In this document: positions 36,623-45,941 of the stretch, one piece after another
Position numbering within the stretch: position 1 is the stretch's first letter
Layout of the letters: the number at the start of each line of letters is the position of its first letter
Assembly: GCA_964453435.1 (NCBI GenBank)
Contig: CAYVQZ010000018.1
Location: 10,274-74,273, forward strand
Origin: CAYVQZ01 sp964453435
Lineage (GTDB): Bacteria; Abyssobacteria; SURF-5
DNA length: 64,000 nucleotides
Reading direction: 5' to 3'
The notes under the pieces: generated by a model
Told to the model about the DNA's origin: nothing
The model's database searches: none
The model's input: the letters and a program-made list of their open reading frames with translations, nothing else
Made by a program: the position numbers and the translations under genes

Positions 36623-38899
36623 TCACAGGTCAGTTCCCAGATGCTCCCAAACCGACCCTCCTTCTTTGATTTCCGATGGCTTGAGGTGCGGGTATGTCGT
36701 GAACAGGAAATAGGCCAGTGGCAAAACTCCTCCAACAATGATGGTCAGGTCGGGTATCACTCGAAGGTTGCCCAAAAGGCTGACGAAACCATGTTCGAAG
36801 AACGACGCATCGCGCGCCATCCAAAGTCCTTCTTTGAAGCTGGTCCATGCCTGCAAAACACCGATCGGGAAAAGGGTGCCCAGCGTGAGGAGCAGGAGTC
36901 CGATGTTGAATCCGAAAAAGGAGAGCTTCAGGATGCCGTCGTTCCAATGTTCTTTTTTGACAAGACCTCTCCAGGAAAACAGCAGAAGCCCTATCGAGAG
37001 CATTCCATACACTCCGAACAGCGCGCCGTGTCCATGGTTCATCGTAAGGTATGTTCCATGTTCGTAGTAGTTTACAATGGGAAGATTAATGATAAATCCG
37101 AAGACGCCGGCGCCAAGGAAATTCCAGAAGGCGGACGCCACAATGAAGTACAGGGGCCATTTATACGGAAACTCTCTTCCCTCCCCATGAATTGACCTGT
37201 ACTCCATCAAACCTCGAACGACCAGGCCCAAGAGGGGAACCGGCTCCATAGACGAGAACACCGCTCCGATGCCCAGCCAAAAAGCCGGCCCGCCAAACCA
37301 GAAATAGTGGTGAGCGGTTCCGACGATGCCGCTGAAGAAAACAATTGCTGCCGTGAAATAGGCTACCCGCAGAGCGGCCCGGGCGGATGCGAGCCCCATA
37401 CTCACGAGGAGGACGGATGTGATACCGACACCGAAGAATTCGAATATGCTCTCCACCCAGATGTGCACGACGAACCATCGCCAATAGTCAGCGAGGGAGA
37501 GATGCGAGCCTCGACCGTAAAAAAAGCCGAATCCAAAGAATGCAACCACCAATACCGCACTGAAAACATAGAACCATATGAGGGAAGTGTATTCATCATT
37601 GTGTTTGAGGCGGATGTGGTTACTGATAGCGCGATAGACGATGAGGAGCCACGCAATCAAGCCTGCGAACAAGAGGATTTGCCACAGGCGGCCCAGTTCC
37701 AGGTACTCCCATCCCTGATGCCCGAGCCAGAACCACCAATCGCCGAGAAAACCCTTAATGCCCGCAATCTGTCCCAGCAGGCTTCCGCCGGCAACCAGAA
37801 GAATGGCGATAAAAAGAATCTGCACCAACAAACCTTGGCGGCGCGGCTCCCTGCCCCCCACAATTGGCGCCAGGTAAATGGCGGTTGCTACCCACGTCGT
37901 AGCGATCCAGAAGATAGCGAGCTGCAGGTGCCAGCTTTTCGCCCAACTGTACGGAATAACGGCTGCCACGACGGGAAACCAGAAACTGGCCGGATGCACC
38001 GTGTAGTGAGCCAACAGGCCGCCGAACGAGGTCTGTAGCAAAAACAAGAGGATTACGACAAGGAAATACTTGGCCGCCTTGAACTGGCTGGGAGTCAATG
38101 GCATTTCGATTAACTTTTCCGTGAGCGGCACTCCTTTTGTCGGACCGTACCACAACCCGTAATAATGGACGAAGTAGATAAACAAACCGAGAACAATCAG
38201 CAGTCCCAGGATTCCTCCTATCGTCCACAGATACGTTCCGAGGGTCGGCACATTTCCGATACTCTGGTCCGCGGGCCAGTTGTTGGTGTAAGTGTAATCC
38301 TTATCGGGTCGTAGCGTCGAGGCCACCCACGCGGTCCAAAAGAAGAACCGCGAAATCTGAAGACGCTCCCCCTCGGACCGAACGGTGTCGGGAAGAAAAC
38401 CGTAGCGTGTCTGCCCGTTCTTGAAAATCTCGTTCCAATGCTCGACAACACGCTTCAATGCCTGAACCTCGGCAGGAGTCAATGTTAAAACGTCTTCTGC
38501 CGGGTCGTAGCGGTTTGTTTTTAGTTCCCTCGCAGTTCTCACATCGACGTAGGCCTTTTGAAATTCGTCAAGCTTCTCGTAGGCGGTGCTGTACTCCTCT
38601 CGAGCTAAAAAGTCCCGAATGCTGTCACCGATAATATGAAGGGTGCTCGCAGAAAATTCGGGACCCCGTTGAGACCCGTGACCCCAGACGCTGCCGTGAT
38701 CCATCAGACCGTATCGCTGATATGTATCCTGTCCCGCGATGATATCGGATTTTTCAAAAAGCAGATTCTTTTCCGAATCCATTATCTTCCCGGGATATGG
38801 CGGCAAGTCCTTCCGCGCGATGAACCCGCCACCGATCAGGATCACAAGCGACAGAACGAAACTGATAATCGCAGCCCATTTCAGTTTTTCGGTTGACAT
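36623..38899 (-). CDS. norZ: Quinol-dependent nitric oxide reductase (qNOR)
   Basis: A 758-residue single-chain reductase that turns two NO into N2O with quinol electrons at the inner membrane. The first 220 residues are the fused NorC-like extracytoplasmic domain, with an anchor helix and the quinol-NOR mark SVWGHGSQRGPEFSA. About 12 helices follow. Conserved segments include SWHLQLAIFWIATTW, WRWFVVHIWVESIFEFF (metal-site His and Glu), GTAHHYFWFGGP and MNHGHGALFGVYG. The heme and Fe-B His residues appear complete, which argues for an NO reductase rather than an NO dismutase. Upstream lies a DNR/FNR-like palindrome; downstream is ric. Confidence 0.93.
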   Translation of the reverse strand: MSTEKLKWAAIISFVLSLVILIGGGFIARKDLPPYPGKIMDSEKNLLFEKSDIIAGQDTYQRYGLMDHGSVWGHGSQRGPEFSASTLHIIGDSIRDFLAREEYSTAYEKLDEFQKAYVDVRTARELKTNRYDPAEDVLTLTPAEVQALKRVVEHWNEIFKNGQTRYGFLPDTVRSEGERLQISRFFFWTAWVASTLRPDKDYTYTNNWPADQSIGNVPTLGTYLWTIGGILGLLIVLGLFIYFVHYYGLWYGPTKGVPLTEKLIEMPLTPSQFKAAKYFLVVILLFLLQTSFGGLLAHYTVHPASFWFPVVAAVIPYSWAKSWHLQLAIFWIATTWVATAIYLAPIVGGREPRRQGLLVQILFIAILLVAGGSLLGQIAGIKGFLGDWWFWLGHQGWEYLELGRLWQILLFAGLIAWLLIVYRAISNHIRLKHNDEYTSLIWFYVFSAVLVVAFFGFGFFYGRGSHLSLADYWRWFVVHIWVESIFEFFGVGITSVLLVSMGLASARAALRVAYFTAAIVFFSGIVGTAHHYFWFGGPAFWLGIGAVFSSMEPVPLLGLVVRGLMEYRSIHGEGREFPYKWPLYFIVASAFWNFLGAGVFGFIINLPIVNYYEHGTYLTMNHGHGALFGVYGMLSIGLLLFSWRGLVKKEHWNDGILKLSFFGFNIGLLLLTLGTLFPIGVLQAWTSFKEGLWMARDASFFEHGFVSLLGNLRVIPDLTIIVGGVLPLAYFLFTTYPHLKPSEIKEGGSVWEHLGTDL

Positions 38900-39038
38900 G
38901 GGAGACCTCCTTGAAGCCGACCCAGCGCCAAAGCTATTTGAAATTTATGCCACATTTCTCAACACGCGCCATCCCAGAGACAACCGCGTCGCTGCGATCG
39001 TCCATGACCTAATTTTGCCCCAAAGGAGCCACCTGAAC

Positions 39039-39054
39039 TTTGACTTTAGTCACA
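39039..39054. promoter_or_regulatory. FNR/DNR/HcpR-like operator upstream of norZ
   Basis: TTTGAC-TTTA-GTCACA, an inverted repeat with one mismatch, resembles the TTGAC/T-N4-A/GTCAA boxes of CRP-FNR family NO and redox regulators. It is centred about 148 bp before the norZ ATG. Confidence 0.45.
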
Positions 39055-39169
39055 AAGAAAGTATGACAGGACTTCGTGAGTTTTAAGGAGGGTGGCTAAA
39101 TTTCCGCAACTGGCTCCCATGATATCGCATTCGACAACGTCATTTTCATAGCGATTCATTGAATTAATA

Positions 39170-40129
39170 TCAGGAAGGCCTCCCGGATATTATCTGCGAG
39201 AAGATTCTTTCGGTATCCTCGCGGCGGCAGAGTTCGGTGCCGGGCGTCATGACGGCGGCGGCCCCCGCAGCAAGCCCGAATTGAAGCGATTCCATAAGGG
39301 ACTTGTTTCTGGCAAGACTAAGCACAATCCCGGCGACCATGCTGTCACCCGCACCGACTTTGCTTTTGATCGGCACGGTGGGCGCGCGCAGGTGCTCGTG
39401 GCCGCCGTTCCAGACGGCCAGTAGACCGCCCGCTCCCCGGGAGATAACTACCACGTCGCTTTGTCCGCTACTCACGATTTGTCCGGCAAATTCCTCCTGC
39501 TCCGATTCATTTTCGAGATTGTCACCCGCCAGCTCATTGAATTCTCTCAAGTTCGGTTTAATCAGAAAGACACCCTCGCGCAAGGCGAGTTTGAGCGCGT
39601 TCCCGGAGGTGTCCAGAACCATCCGTTTGCTTTTTTCTTTCACGAGACCGGCTATTCTTGCATAAAGGTCATCGGGAACGCCGGGCGGAAGACTGCCGCT
39701 TGCCACGATATAATCCGACCTCTCCACAGTTTCCGAAACCACCTCGAGGAGTTGCTTCCATTCCACCTCTTTCAGTTCGGCTCCGGGCATGCCGAAGCGA
39801 TACTGCTGGCCGGTTGATTCTTCATACACGACCAAATTCTCGCGGGTCCACGCCTCAATGCGGACCGGACGGTTATGGATTCCATCTTCACCCAGCAGGG
39901 ATTTCAGCATTTCGCCGGGAGGTCCGCCGGCGGGATAGACGGCGAATGATTCTCCGCCGAGCCTTGCGATGGCGCGCGACACGTTCACTCCTCCCCCACC
40001 CGCCTCGAAGCGGGGAGCGTTGCATCGAAGTTTTCGCTCGGCAATCACATGGTCAATTGAAGCGCTTTTATCGATGGCGGGATTCATTGTGACGGTAAGA
40101 ATCGAATGCATGGAAGAGTAGCTCTCCAT
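39170..40129 (-). CDS. pfkB: PfkB-family 1-phosphofructokinase / 6-phosphofructokinase II
   Basis: A 319-residue sugar kinase. PfkB marks are MNPAIDKS at the N-terminus, FEAGGGGVNVSRAIARLGG (sugar-binding GG motif), ASGSLPPGVP, LIKPNLREFNEL, and the ATP/catalytic segment KVGAGDSMVAGI with the Asp base. The kind of PfkB/LacC enzyme that phosphorylates fructose 6-phosphate, fructose 1-phosphate or tagatose 6-phosphate shares these marks; the exact substrate is not fixed. GGAGACC precedes the ATG. It begins 16 bp after atpG and is probably the last gene of the ATPase operon. Confidence 0.85.
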   Translation of the reverse strand: MESYSSMHSILTVTMNPAIDKSASIDHVIAERKLRCNAPRFEAGGGGVNVSRAIARLGGESFAVYPAGGPPGEMLKSLLGEDGIHNRPVRIEAWTRENLVVYEESTGQQYRFGMPGAELKEVEWKQLLEVVSETVERSDYIVASGSLPPGVPDDLYARIAGLVKEKSKRMVLDTSGNALKLALREGVFLIKPNLREFNELAGDNLENESEQEEFAGQIVSSGQSDVVVISRGAGGLLAVWNGGHEHLRAPTVPIKSKVGAGDSMVAGIVLSLARNKSLMESLQFGLAAGAAAVMTPGTELCRREDTERIFSQIISGRPS

Positions 40130-40145
40130 CTTTGGTCTCCGAATC

Positions 40146-41033
40146 CTATTTATTCTCTTTCAAAGCTTCGAAGCCGGCGACAATGTCAAGCAATTCGCTC
40201 GTGATAGACATTTGTCGCTGCTGGTGGAATTCTGCATTCAGTGCTCCAAGCCGCTCTTCGATATTTTTTTCTGCTCTCTGCATGGCGGCGAGTCGACTGG
40301 CATTTTCGCTCGCGAGCGATTCGGCGAAGGCTCTGAACAAGGAAACAAACAGGTATTGTCGAATCAAGGAGGAAAACAACGAGTCCGCATTCATTGTGTA
40401 AATCGGCAAACTTCGCGACGGCCACGTTTGTTCTCTCAGATTCCGAAGCCACTCGGCATCGACGGGCAAAAGGTGCACTGCGTTGGGCCGATACGATGCG
40501 CCCGAGAGTTGTTTGGCGTGGAAGAGAAAGACATGGCTGATTCCCTTCTTGAGGTTCCAGCTTTCAATGGTCGTGAGAATGCTGTGAACCGCTGGAGTGA
40601 TTCCGGCGGTGGAGCCGGGGACTGAAACATATTGTTCGACGGGCTGCAACCGTTCTTCGACTAACCTCTGCATGCGTTCTCCCGCTGCCAGAAATGTCCT
40701 GTCTTGCGGACCTATTTCGAATTTTTCAACCGTATCCATCGCATGCGAGAATACCTGTTCGTTCAGCGGTCCGCACATACCCTGATCCGATCCGAAGATG
40801 ATGATTCCGACTCGATTAAGGGGAGCGGTCTTCACCCGAATGGAGGCGTCTGATTGTGTTCCCAGAACAACGCGCAGTCCCATCGTGATGGTTTTATTGT
40901 AATCCGCCAGGGACTCGACGGCCCTTTCGTACTGTCGAATGTTCACGGCGGCAAGCGCCTTCATTGTTTTGACAACAGTGTAAAGGTCTTCTGTGCTCTG
41001 AATCAGCCGCTTCAGGCCCTCGACCGTCTTCAT
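40146..41033 (-). CDS. atpG: N-ATPase gamma subunit
   Basis: A 295-residue central-stalk subunit. The N-terminal helix (LIQSTEDLYTVVKTMKALAAVNIRQYERAVESL) and the C-terminal helix (RAEKNIEERLGALNAEFHQQRQMSITSELLDIVAGFEAL) pair to form the rotor shaft as in all F-type gamma chains. The middle is more diverged than in standard F-ATPases, as is usual for the N-type. Its ATG overlaps the stop of atpA by four bases. Confidence 0.9.
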   Translation of the reverse strand: MKTVEGLKRLIQSTEDLYTVVKTMKALAAVNIRQYERAVESLADYNKTITMGLRVVLGTQSDASIRVKTAPLNRVGIIIFGSDQGMCGPLNEQVFSHAMDTVEKFEIGPQDRTFLAAGERMQRLVEERLQPVEQYVSVPGSTAGITPAVHSILTTIESWNLKKGISHVFLFHAKQLSGASYRPNAVHLLPVDAEWLRNLREQTWPSRSLPIYTMNADSLFSSLIRQYLFVSLFRAFAESLASENASRLAAMQRAEKNIEERLGALNAEFHQQRQMSITSELLDIVAGFEALKENK

Positions 41034-42565
41034 CCTTCTTGTTCTTTCCTTATCGGAGACAACGCGTCCGAGGCGACTTCCGCAATCTTCTCGACTTCCT
41101 CATCGGCAAGCTTTTCGCCTTTCTCGATTCGCTCGCAGAGGTCGGGCAATCTCTCCATCACCGATTCGCGCACTCGTCGCTCAGCCTCAGAGATTTGCTC
41201 GGGGGCAAGCCCGTCGAATAATCCTTCATTTACCGCCACGAGAACAGCGATTTGCTCCTTGACCGATAACGGTTCGTATTGAGGTTGTTGAAGGACCTTA
41301 CGCACACGTCGACCCCGCTCGAGTGTCCTCTGGGTCTCTTCGTCGAGGCGTGTGCCGAATCGAGAGAATGCTTCGAGTTCTTCGAATTGGGAATAGGAAA
41401 GCCTGAGGTCACCGGCAACCCTGCGATATGCGGGCAACTGGGTTTTCCCCCCGACCCTCGAAACGGACTTGCCGACATCGACCGCCGGAAGACTTCCTTT
41501 CTGAAACAGGTCGGGTGAAAGGTAGATTTGTCCGTCGGTAATCGAGATCAGATTGGTAGGTATGTATGCTGATATATTCTGGGCTTCCGTCTCGACGACT
41601 GGGAGAGCGGTAAGCGAGCCCCCGCCGAGTTCGTCTCGCAGGTGCGTCGAGCGTTCGAGCAGCCGTGAATGGATGTAAAAGATATCGCCGGGATAGGCTT
41701 CCCTCCCGGGCGGCCTCCTCAGAAGAAGAGAGAGTTGCCGGTATGCGCGCGCATGACGGGTCAGATCATCGAAAACGACCAGCACATCCCTGCCCTGCTC
41801 CATGAAATATTCTCCCATGGTCGTTGCCGCGTATGGAACGATAAACTGAAGGCCGGCGGGGTCGTCCTCTGTCGTAACAACGACAACGGAATAGCTCATT
41901 GCCTTGCGCTTGCGCAGGTCGGCGATGACTTTTGCAACCGCAGAGCCCCGCTTCCCTATTGCACAGTAAATGCAAACGACGTCTTTGTCTTTTTGGTTTA
42001 TGAATGTGTCGACGGCAATGGCAGTCTTGCCGGTCTGCCGGTCGCCGAGGATGAGTTCCCGCTGGCCTCGGCCAATGGGAATCAGCGCGTCAACAACTTT
42101 GAGGCCTGTCTGCAGCGGCACCGTAACCGGAGCCCGGTCCATGATGGCGGGAGCCGGACGCTCGACGGGACGCCTGGCGATGACTTTCAAAGGTCCACGG
42201 TCGTCCAAAGCCTCACCTTTCGCATCCACCACCCTGCCCAGCAACTCCTCCCCGACGGGAATATCAAGCACCCTTTCCGTTCGCCGGACCTCGCTGCCGG
42301 CCCCCAGCCCCTCGGTTTCGTCAAGCATAACGACCCCGGTTTCGGCCTCATCCACGTTGAACGCCATGCCGAAACGGCCTCCCGAAAATTCCAAAAGTTC
42401 TTCCGCTTTCACATTGCGCAATCCGACGGCCCGCACAATGCCTGAGCCTACAAAAGCCACCGTTCCTACTTCTTGCAGTTTGAGTTGCTGCCGGTGCTGC
42501 TTCAGAGACCACTCGAAAGTCTCAGACATGTCTTTCAGGACTGCGGCCAGGTCGCGGTCTCGCAT
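41030..42565 (-). CDS. atpA: N-ATPase alpha subunit
   Basis: A 511-residue F1 alpha subunit. It carries the Walker A GDRQTGKTAIAVD, VVVTTEDDPAGLQF, DDLTRHARAYRQLSLLLRRPPGREAYPGDIFY and the SVSRVGGKTQLPAYR segment near the arginine finger. The ATG at 42565 lies one base after the atpF stop (TAATATG), so the two are coupled. The frame stays open further upstream inside atpF, but that part is not alpha-like. Alpha and beta form the hexameric catalytic head; alpha sites bind nucleotide without turnover. Confidence 0.93.
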   Translation of the reverse strand: MRDRDLAAVLKDMSETFEWSLKQHRQQLKLQEVGTVAFVGSGIVRAVGLRNVKAEELLEFSGGRFGMAFNVDEAETGVVMLDETEGLGAGSEVRRTERVLDIPVGEELLGRVVDAKGEALDDRGPLKVIARRPVERPAPAIMDRAPVTVPLQTGLKVVDALIPIGRGQRELILGDRQTGKTAIAVDTFINQKDKDVVCIYCAIGKRGSAVAKVIADLRKRKAMSYSVVVVTTEDDPAGLQFIVPYAATTMGEYFMEQGRDVLVVFDDLTRHARAYRQLSLLLRRPPGREAYPGDIFYIHSRLLERSTHLRDELGGGSLTALPVVETEAQNISAYIPTNLISITDGQIYLSPDLFQKGSLPAVDVGKSVSRVGGKTQLPAYRRVAGDLRLSYSQFEELEAFSRFGTRLDEETQRTLERGRRVRKVLQQPQYEPLSVKEQIAVLVAVNEGLFDGLAPEQISEAERRVRESVMERLPDLCERIEKGEKLADEEVEKIAEVASDALSPIRKEQEG

Positions 42566-42566
42566 A

Positions 42567-43406
42567 TTACGTCTCTTTCTCGCTCTCGTTTTCTTCCTCT
42601 TCACCCTGTTGGCTGGTCTCCCGATGCTTGTCGTTCCTTCCCTCCCCTGTCTCCGCGTGAAGGCCTTGTCGGACCTTTTCCTGCAGCGCTTCAATGTAAT
42701 TCTCCACGCTCCAGGCGAGTTTCCGGTCGGGGGTCCGGATTTCCACTCCCAGAATCAGGTCTGAGTCTTCCTCGTACTTGACATCGAAGTCCTCGGAGAC
42801 AAGCATGCGCAAGGCGCGTGTGACTTTCTGTCGAAGAGGTGAAGGCATTTCGAAGCTGCTTCGCACCACTATCCCGTTGCCTTTTCGTTTGATGGAATCG
42901 GCAAGCTCTTCCCTTTCCTTCTGGTCCATGCTTTCTATCAGACCAAGGAAGCTTTCGATAATTTGTTCCTCGATCTCGGCGTTGGCGAGGTCCTTCAGTG
43001 TGCGCCGGGAAATAGCAAAGACCTCGTCGGCAACCATTCTTCGAAGGTCCCGAAAGAACGATTCCTTTTCTTTGTCGAGGGATTCCAGCCACTTTTCCTT
43101 AAGATTCTCGATTTCACTTCGGGTCTGCCGGATAAGGTCTCTTTTTTTCTTTTCGGCTTCTTCCTTCGCATCAGCGAGCAGCTTTTCGCGTTGGCTCTCG
43201 AGTTCCTCCGTTTCTTTCCGAAGCTTTTCGGCCTCCCGGGCGGCGTCCTGCTTTTCTTGTTCGGCCTCTCGGAATCGTGATTTGATTTTCTCCTCCCGTT
43301 CATCCATGGCCTTGATGATGCGGCCGTACAGGAAAAACTTCAGGAGCGCAATAAGGATGAGGAAATTGACGATTTGCGCGAAAACCGTAAACCAGTCGAT
43401 AAGCAC
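42567..43406 (-). CDS. atpF: N-ATPase b subunit with delta-like C-terminal part
   Basis: A 279-residue peripheral-stalk subunit. One membrane helix (residues 4-25, FTVFAQIVNFLILIALLKFFLYG) is followed by a coiled coil of about 120 residues. The C-terminal third (RQKVTRALRMLVSEDFDVKYEEDSDLILGVEI) resembles the end of the F1 delta subunit, which contacts alpha. No separate delta gene is present, as expected for N-ATPases, so this long b chain should fill both roles. The last 30 residues are strongly acidic and low in complexity. Confidence 0.88.
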   Translation of the reverse strand: MLIDWFTVFAQIVNFLILIALLKFFLYGRIIKAMDEREEKIKSRFREAEQEKQDAAREAEKLRKETEELESQREKLLADAKEEAEKKKRDLIRQTRSEIENLKEKWLESLDKEKESFFRDLRRMVADEVFAISRRTLKDLANAEIEEQIIESFLGLIESMDQKEREELADSIKRKGNGIVVRSSFEMPSPLRQKVTRALRMLVSEDFDVKYEEDSDLILGVEIRTPDRKLAWSVENYIEALQEKVRQGLHAETGEGRNDKHRETSQQGEEEENESEKET

Positions 43407-43417
43407 GTTCTACTCTC

Positions 43418-43687
43418 CTATTGCGAGATGAAATGGTCCCAGAACGGATTGGCAAAGATGAGAATCATCGAGATTACGAAGCAATAAATCGCAGTTGATT
43501 CAACCATGGCCAGGCCGACAAACAAGGTTCGCGTGATAGCGTTCGTTTCGTCGGGCTGCTGTGCAATGGAGCTGAGCGCCTGCGCCACGGCCCTGCCTTC
43601 TCCGAGGGCCGGGCCGACCGAGCCGATCGCGATGGTGATTCCCGCCGTGATGATCGAAGCCACGCCAATGATGCTTGCACTATCCAC
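43418..43687 (-). CDS. atpE: N-ATPase c subunit (rotor ring)
   Basis: An 89-residue hairpin of two membrane helices starting at a GTG behind AAAGGAGAT. Helix 1 reads GSVGPALGEGRAVAQAL and helix 2 LFVGLAMVESTAIY. The Glu of VEST is the essential ion carrier; a second Glu (GEG) stands where Na+-binding c subunits such as that of Ilyobacter have Gln. This two-carboxylate pattern is characteristic of N-type c rings, and one such ring has been reported to carry protons, so Na+ coupling cannot be assumed. The start overlaps the end of atpB by eight bases. Confidence 0.92.
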   Translation of the reverse strand: MDSASIIGVASIITAGITIAIGSVGPALGEGRAVAQALSSIAQQPDETNAITRTLFVGLAMVESTAIYCFVISMILIFANPFWDHFISQ

Positions 43688-44414
43688 TTTCCGTATCTCC
43701 TTTCTTCTCGTCCGCCGCTCCCACTTTTTCATGATGAGCGCGCGTTGCTGAAGCGATGTAGACCATAGCGAGGACCGCGAATATGTATGCCTGGAGGAGG
43801 CCCGTCAGAAGTCCTAATGCCTGCATCAGGACGGGGAAAAACAGCGGTACCACGGCCAGCAGTATGGCCACGATTTTGGCGCCGCTCATAATATTGCCGA
43901 ACAACCGCACCGCAAGGGCCAGCGTGCGAGAAAGTTCGCCCATAATATTGAACGGCAGCATGAACACGGTGGGCTTGATGTATTGCTTGAGATAGCCGAG
44001 CAGACCTTGTTGAGCGATACCGTATACCGGCACGGCGATGAATACGCAGATCGCCAGCGCCGCGGCGGTGGAAAGCGACCCCGTCGGCGGAACGTATCCC
44101 GGAAAAATCGAGAGCACATTCGACAGAGCGATAAATAAGAACAAGGTGCCGACAAACGCCAGATACTGCTCCGGCCCCTGCTGGCTGATGTCTCGAATCT
44201 GGCCCCTGATCCCACTCACCACAACTTCCAGAAGATTCTGCCAGCGGGACATCTCGGGTCCCGACGTCAACTTACGGGTTACCAGCCATGATACGACCAC
44301 TAGTACGCCCATGACGAGCCAAGTAAACAGAATCGTAGCATTAATAGACAAAGCGCCCCATTGCCAGAGAACGACCGCATCCGGGCTGATATCCTTCATG
44401 CTCATGACATCCAT
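43680..44414 (-). CDS. atpB: N-ATPase a subunit (stator channel)
   Basis: A 244-residue membrane protein with five to six helices. FNIMGELSRTLALAVRLFGNIMSG contains the essential Arg that faces the c ring, and QALGLLTGLLQAYIFAVLAMVYIASA is the last-helix signature. It provides the half channels through which ions reach the rotor. Gap to the upstream atpR is 10 bp and the C-terminus overlaps the atpE start. Confidence 0.92.
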   Translation of the reverse strand: MDVMSMKDISPDAVVLWQWGALSINATILFTWLVMGVLVVVSWLVTRKLTSGPEMSRWQNLLEVVVSGIRGQIRDISQQGPEQYLAFVGTLFLFIALSNVLSIFPGYVPPTGSLSTAAALAICVFIAVPVYGIAQQGLLGYLKQYIKPTVFMLPFNIMGELSRTLALAVRLFGNIMSGAKIVAILLAVVPLFFPVLMQALGLLTGLLQAYIFAVLAMVYIASATRAHHEKVGAADEKKGDTESG

Positions 44415-44424
44415 AATAACGTCC

Positions 44425-44709
44425 TCACGAAGATGGCTCCGGTTCGGCGCTCCAGCGGCGCACGAGGATTCTCCGCATCAGCAAGAAGCCAAGCAGGCAA
44501 ACAACCAACCGTTCCCAGCGACCTCCCATAACAACATAAAAGCCGAGAACGACAATTGCAATTCGAGCGAAAAAGCTTGCCACGCTCAGGAACACGGGTC
44601 TGCGCGAGAACGGAAGGCGGCGGACCGTGAGCCACAGGGCGCCGTAGAACAAAAATCCCAGCGCCAGGCCAATTGCGAACACGATGGAAAGTCCGAAAAC
44701 ATCATTCAT
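44425..44709 (-). CDS. atpR: N-ATPase assembly/ion-channel protein AtpR
   Basis: A 94-residue membrane protein with about three helices, found only in N-ATPase operons. The mark is a conserved Arg in a helix, SVASFFARIAIVVLGFYVVMGG, which has been proposed to contact the c-ring glutamate during assembly. Its presence together with AtpQ and the gene order identifies the operon as N-type rather than a standard F-type ATPase. Confidence 0.85.
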   Translation of the reverse strand: MNDVFGLSIVFAIGLALGFLFYGALWLTVRRLPFSRRPVFLSVASFFARIAIVVLGFYVVMGGRWERLVVCLLGFLLMRRILVRRWSAEPEPSS

Positions 44710-44723
44710 GCCGAATTACCTCC

Positions 44724-45941
44724 TCATTGTTGAGGCCACCTTTGGAGTAGCGAGCGCACGACGATTGGGGCAGTCAGGCATGTTGCTGCGGAAACAAACA
44801 CCATTGCGGCAAAGACATCGGGCGGAACCGCCCACTCTCCGAGTCCCAGCCCTTTTTGCATGATGACCATCGCAATCTCCGCCCGTGGTATCATGCTGAG
44901 ACCGATCAGAAGCCCGCCGGACCATCCCAGGGTGACGGCAGCGGGAAGGCCGTGCCCGAGCAGTTTTCCCAAAATAGCAGCCGCCATGAGCGCCAACCCT
45001 ATCCCGATACCCGCAGTCATCGAGTTTGCGTCGATGCTCAACCCGATGTGGATGAAGAAGAACGGGCTGAAGAGTCCATAGACGGACTCGAATGAGGCGT
45101 CGATTTTGACCGAATCGGGATCGCGACTGAAAGAGAGACCGGCAAAAAATGCGCCTACAGCCATGGAGAATCCCAGCCAGCCGGCAATCGCGGCCATGAT
45201 AATTCCGATTCCCGCAACGGTGAGCATGAAACTGGGCGGCGACTCGATTCTCTGAAAAAGATTCGTGACCCCTGGCTCAAGGTATAACGAAAAGACTGTG
45301 CAAAACGCGCCGATCGCGAGCAACTTCAAAAGCAACAAACCGGCGGTTTTCGCAAGAATCGGGATTATGGACGCCTCTGTTTTCTGCTTTAAGACGGGGA
45401 CCACGGCAAACAGCAAAGCCATAAGAATGATTCCTGAAATATCGTCCATCTCCGCCACATCAATGAGAACCTCACCAGTTTCTGTCCCAATCATCTCGCC
45501 TTCTTGCCATACACCGACCGACACACCGACGCTCGTGGCGGTGAGAGCGATTCCTATGATCACGCTGGGAATCAATGCCAGTCCCACAAGATAAGAGGCA
45601 ACGAGAAACCCTGTCAGGCCGCTAAACAGCACGCCGCCGCTCCATATGATGCTGGCACGGCGAAGTTGCTTGAGCAATTTGGAGGCCTTGCTCTCCAGCC
45701 CGATTCGAAAGAGCAGAACAATCACCCCGAGTTTCGCCAGGAATCCAAAGACAACGTCGGCGCCTTCGGAGAGAAACCCGAGTTGCTCATCTGCGAGCCG
45801 AATCAGGAAACCGATGACGATGTATCCCACCAAAGCGGGAACGCAAATTCGTTCCAGACCTGACTTGACGAGAATCGCAATAACGATAGCCGCTCCGACC
45901 AGCAGAACAAGCAGTTGGGGGTCGCTTTCGTGACTATTCAT
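44724..45941 (-). CDS. CPA2-type cation/H+ antiporter embedded in the N-ATPase operon
   Basis: A 405-residue protein with 11 to 13 membrane segments and no cytosolic domain. CPA2/KefB marks are PALVGYIVIGFLIR near residue 35, GVIVLLFRIGLESKASKLLK, ALTATSVGVSVGVW, IDVAEMDDISGIILMALL (the ion-binding Asp-Asp) and IGLSMIPRAEIAMVIM. It would exchange Na+ or K+ for H+. Its start overlaps the end of atpQ by eight bases and it ends 14 bp before atpR, so it is translated as part of the ATPase operon. It interrupts the usual Q-R pair. Confidence 0.9.
   Translation of the reverse strand: MNSHESDPQLLVLLVGAAIVIAILVKSGLERICVPALVGYIVIGFLIRLADEQLGFLSEGADVVFGFLAKLGVIVLLFRIGLESKASKLLKQLRRASIIWSGGVLFSGLTGFLVASYLVGLALIPSVIIGIALTATSVGVSVGVWQEGEMIGTETGEVLIDVAEMDDISGIILMALLFAVVPVLKQKTEASIIPILAKTAGLLLLKLLAIGAFCTVFSLYLEPGVTNLFQRIESPPSFMLTVAGIGIIMAAIAGWLGFSMAVGAFFAGLSFSRDPDSVKIDASFESVYGLFSPFFFIHIGLSIDANSMTAGIGIGLALMAAAILGKLLGHGLPAAVTLGWSGGLLIGLSMIPRAEIAMVIMQKGLGLGEWAVPPDVFAAMVFVSAATCLTAPIVVRSLLQRWPQQ

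Noticed and set aside
36623..38899. Possible nitric oxide dismutase rather than reductase
   Set aside because: The conserved His and Glu segments (HIWVE, TAHH, NHGH) look intact, whereas dismutases have substitutions at the active site.
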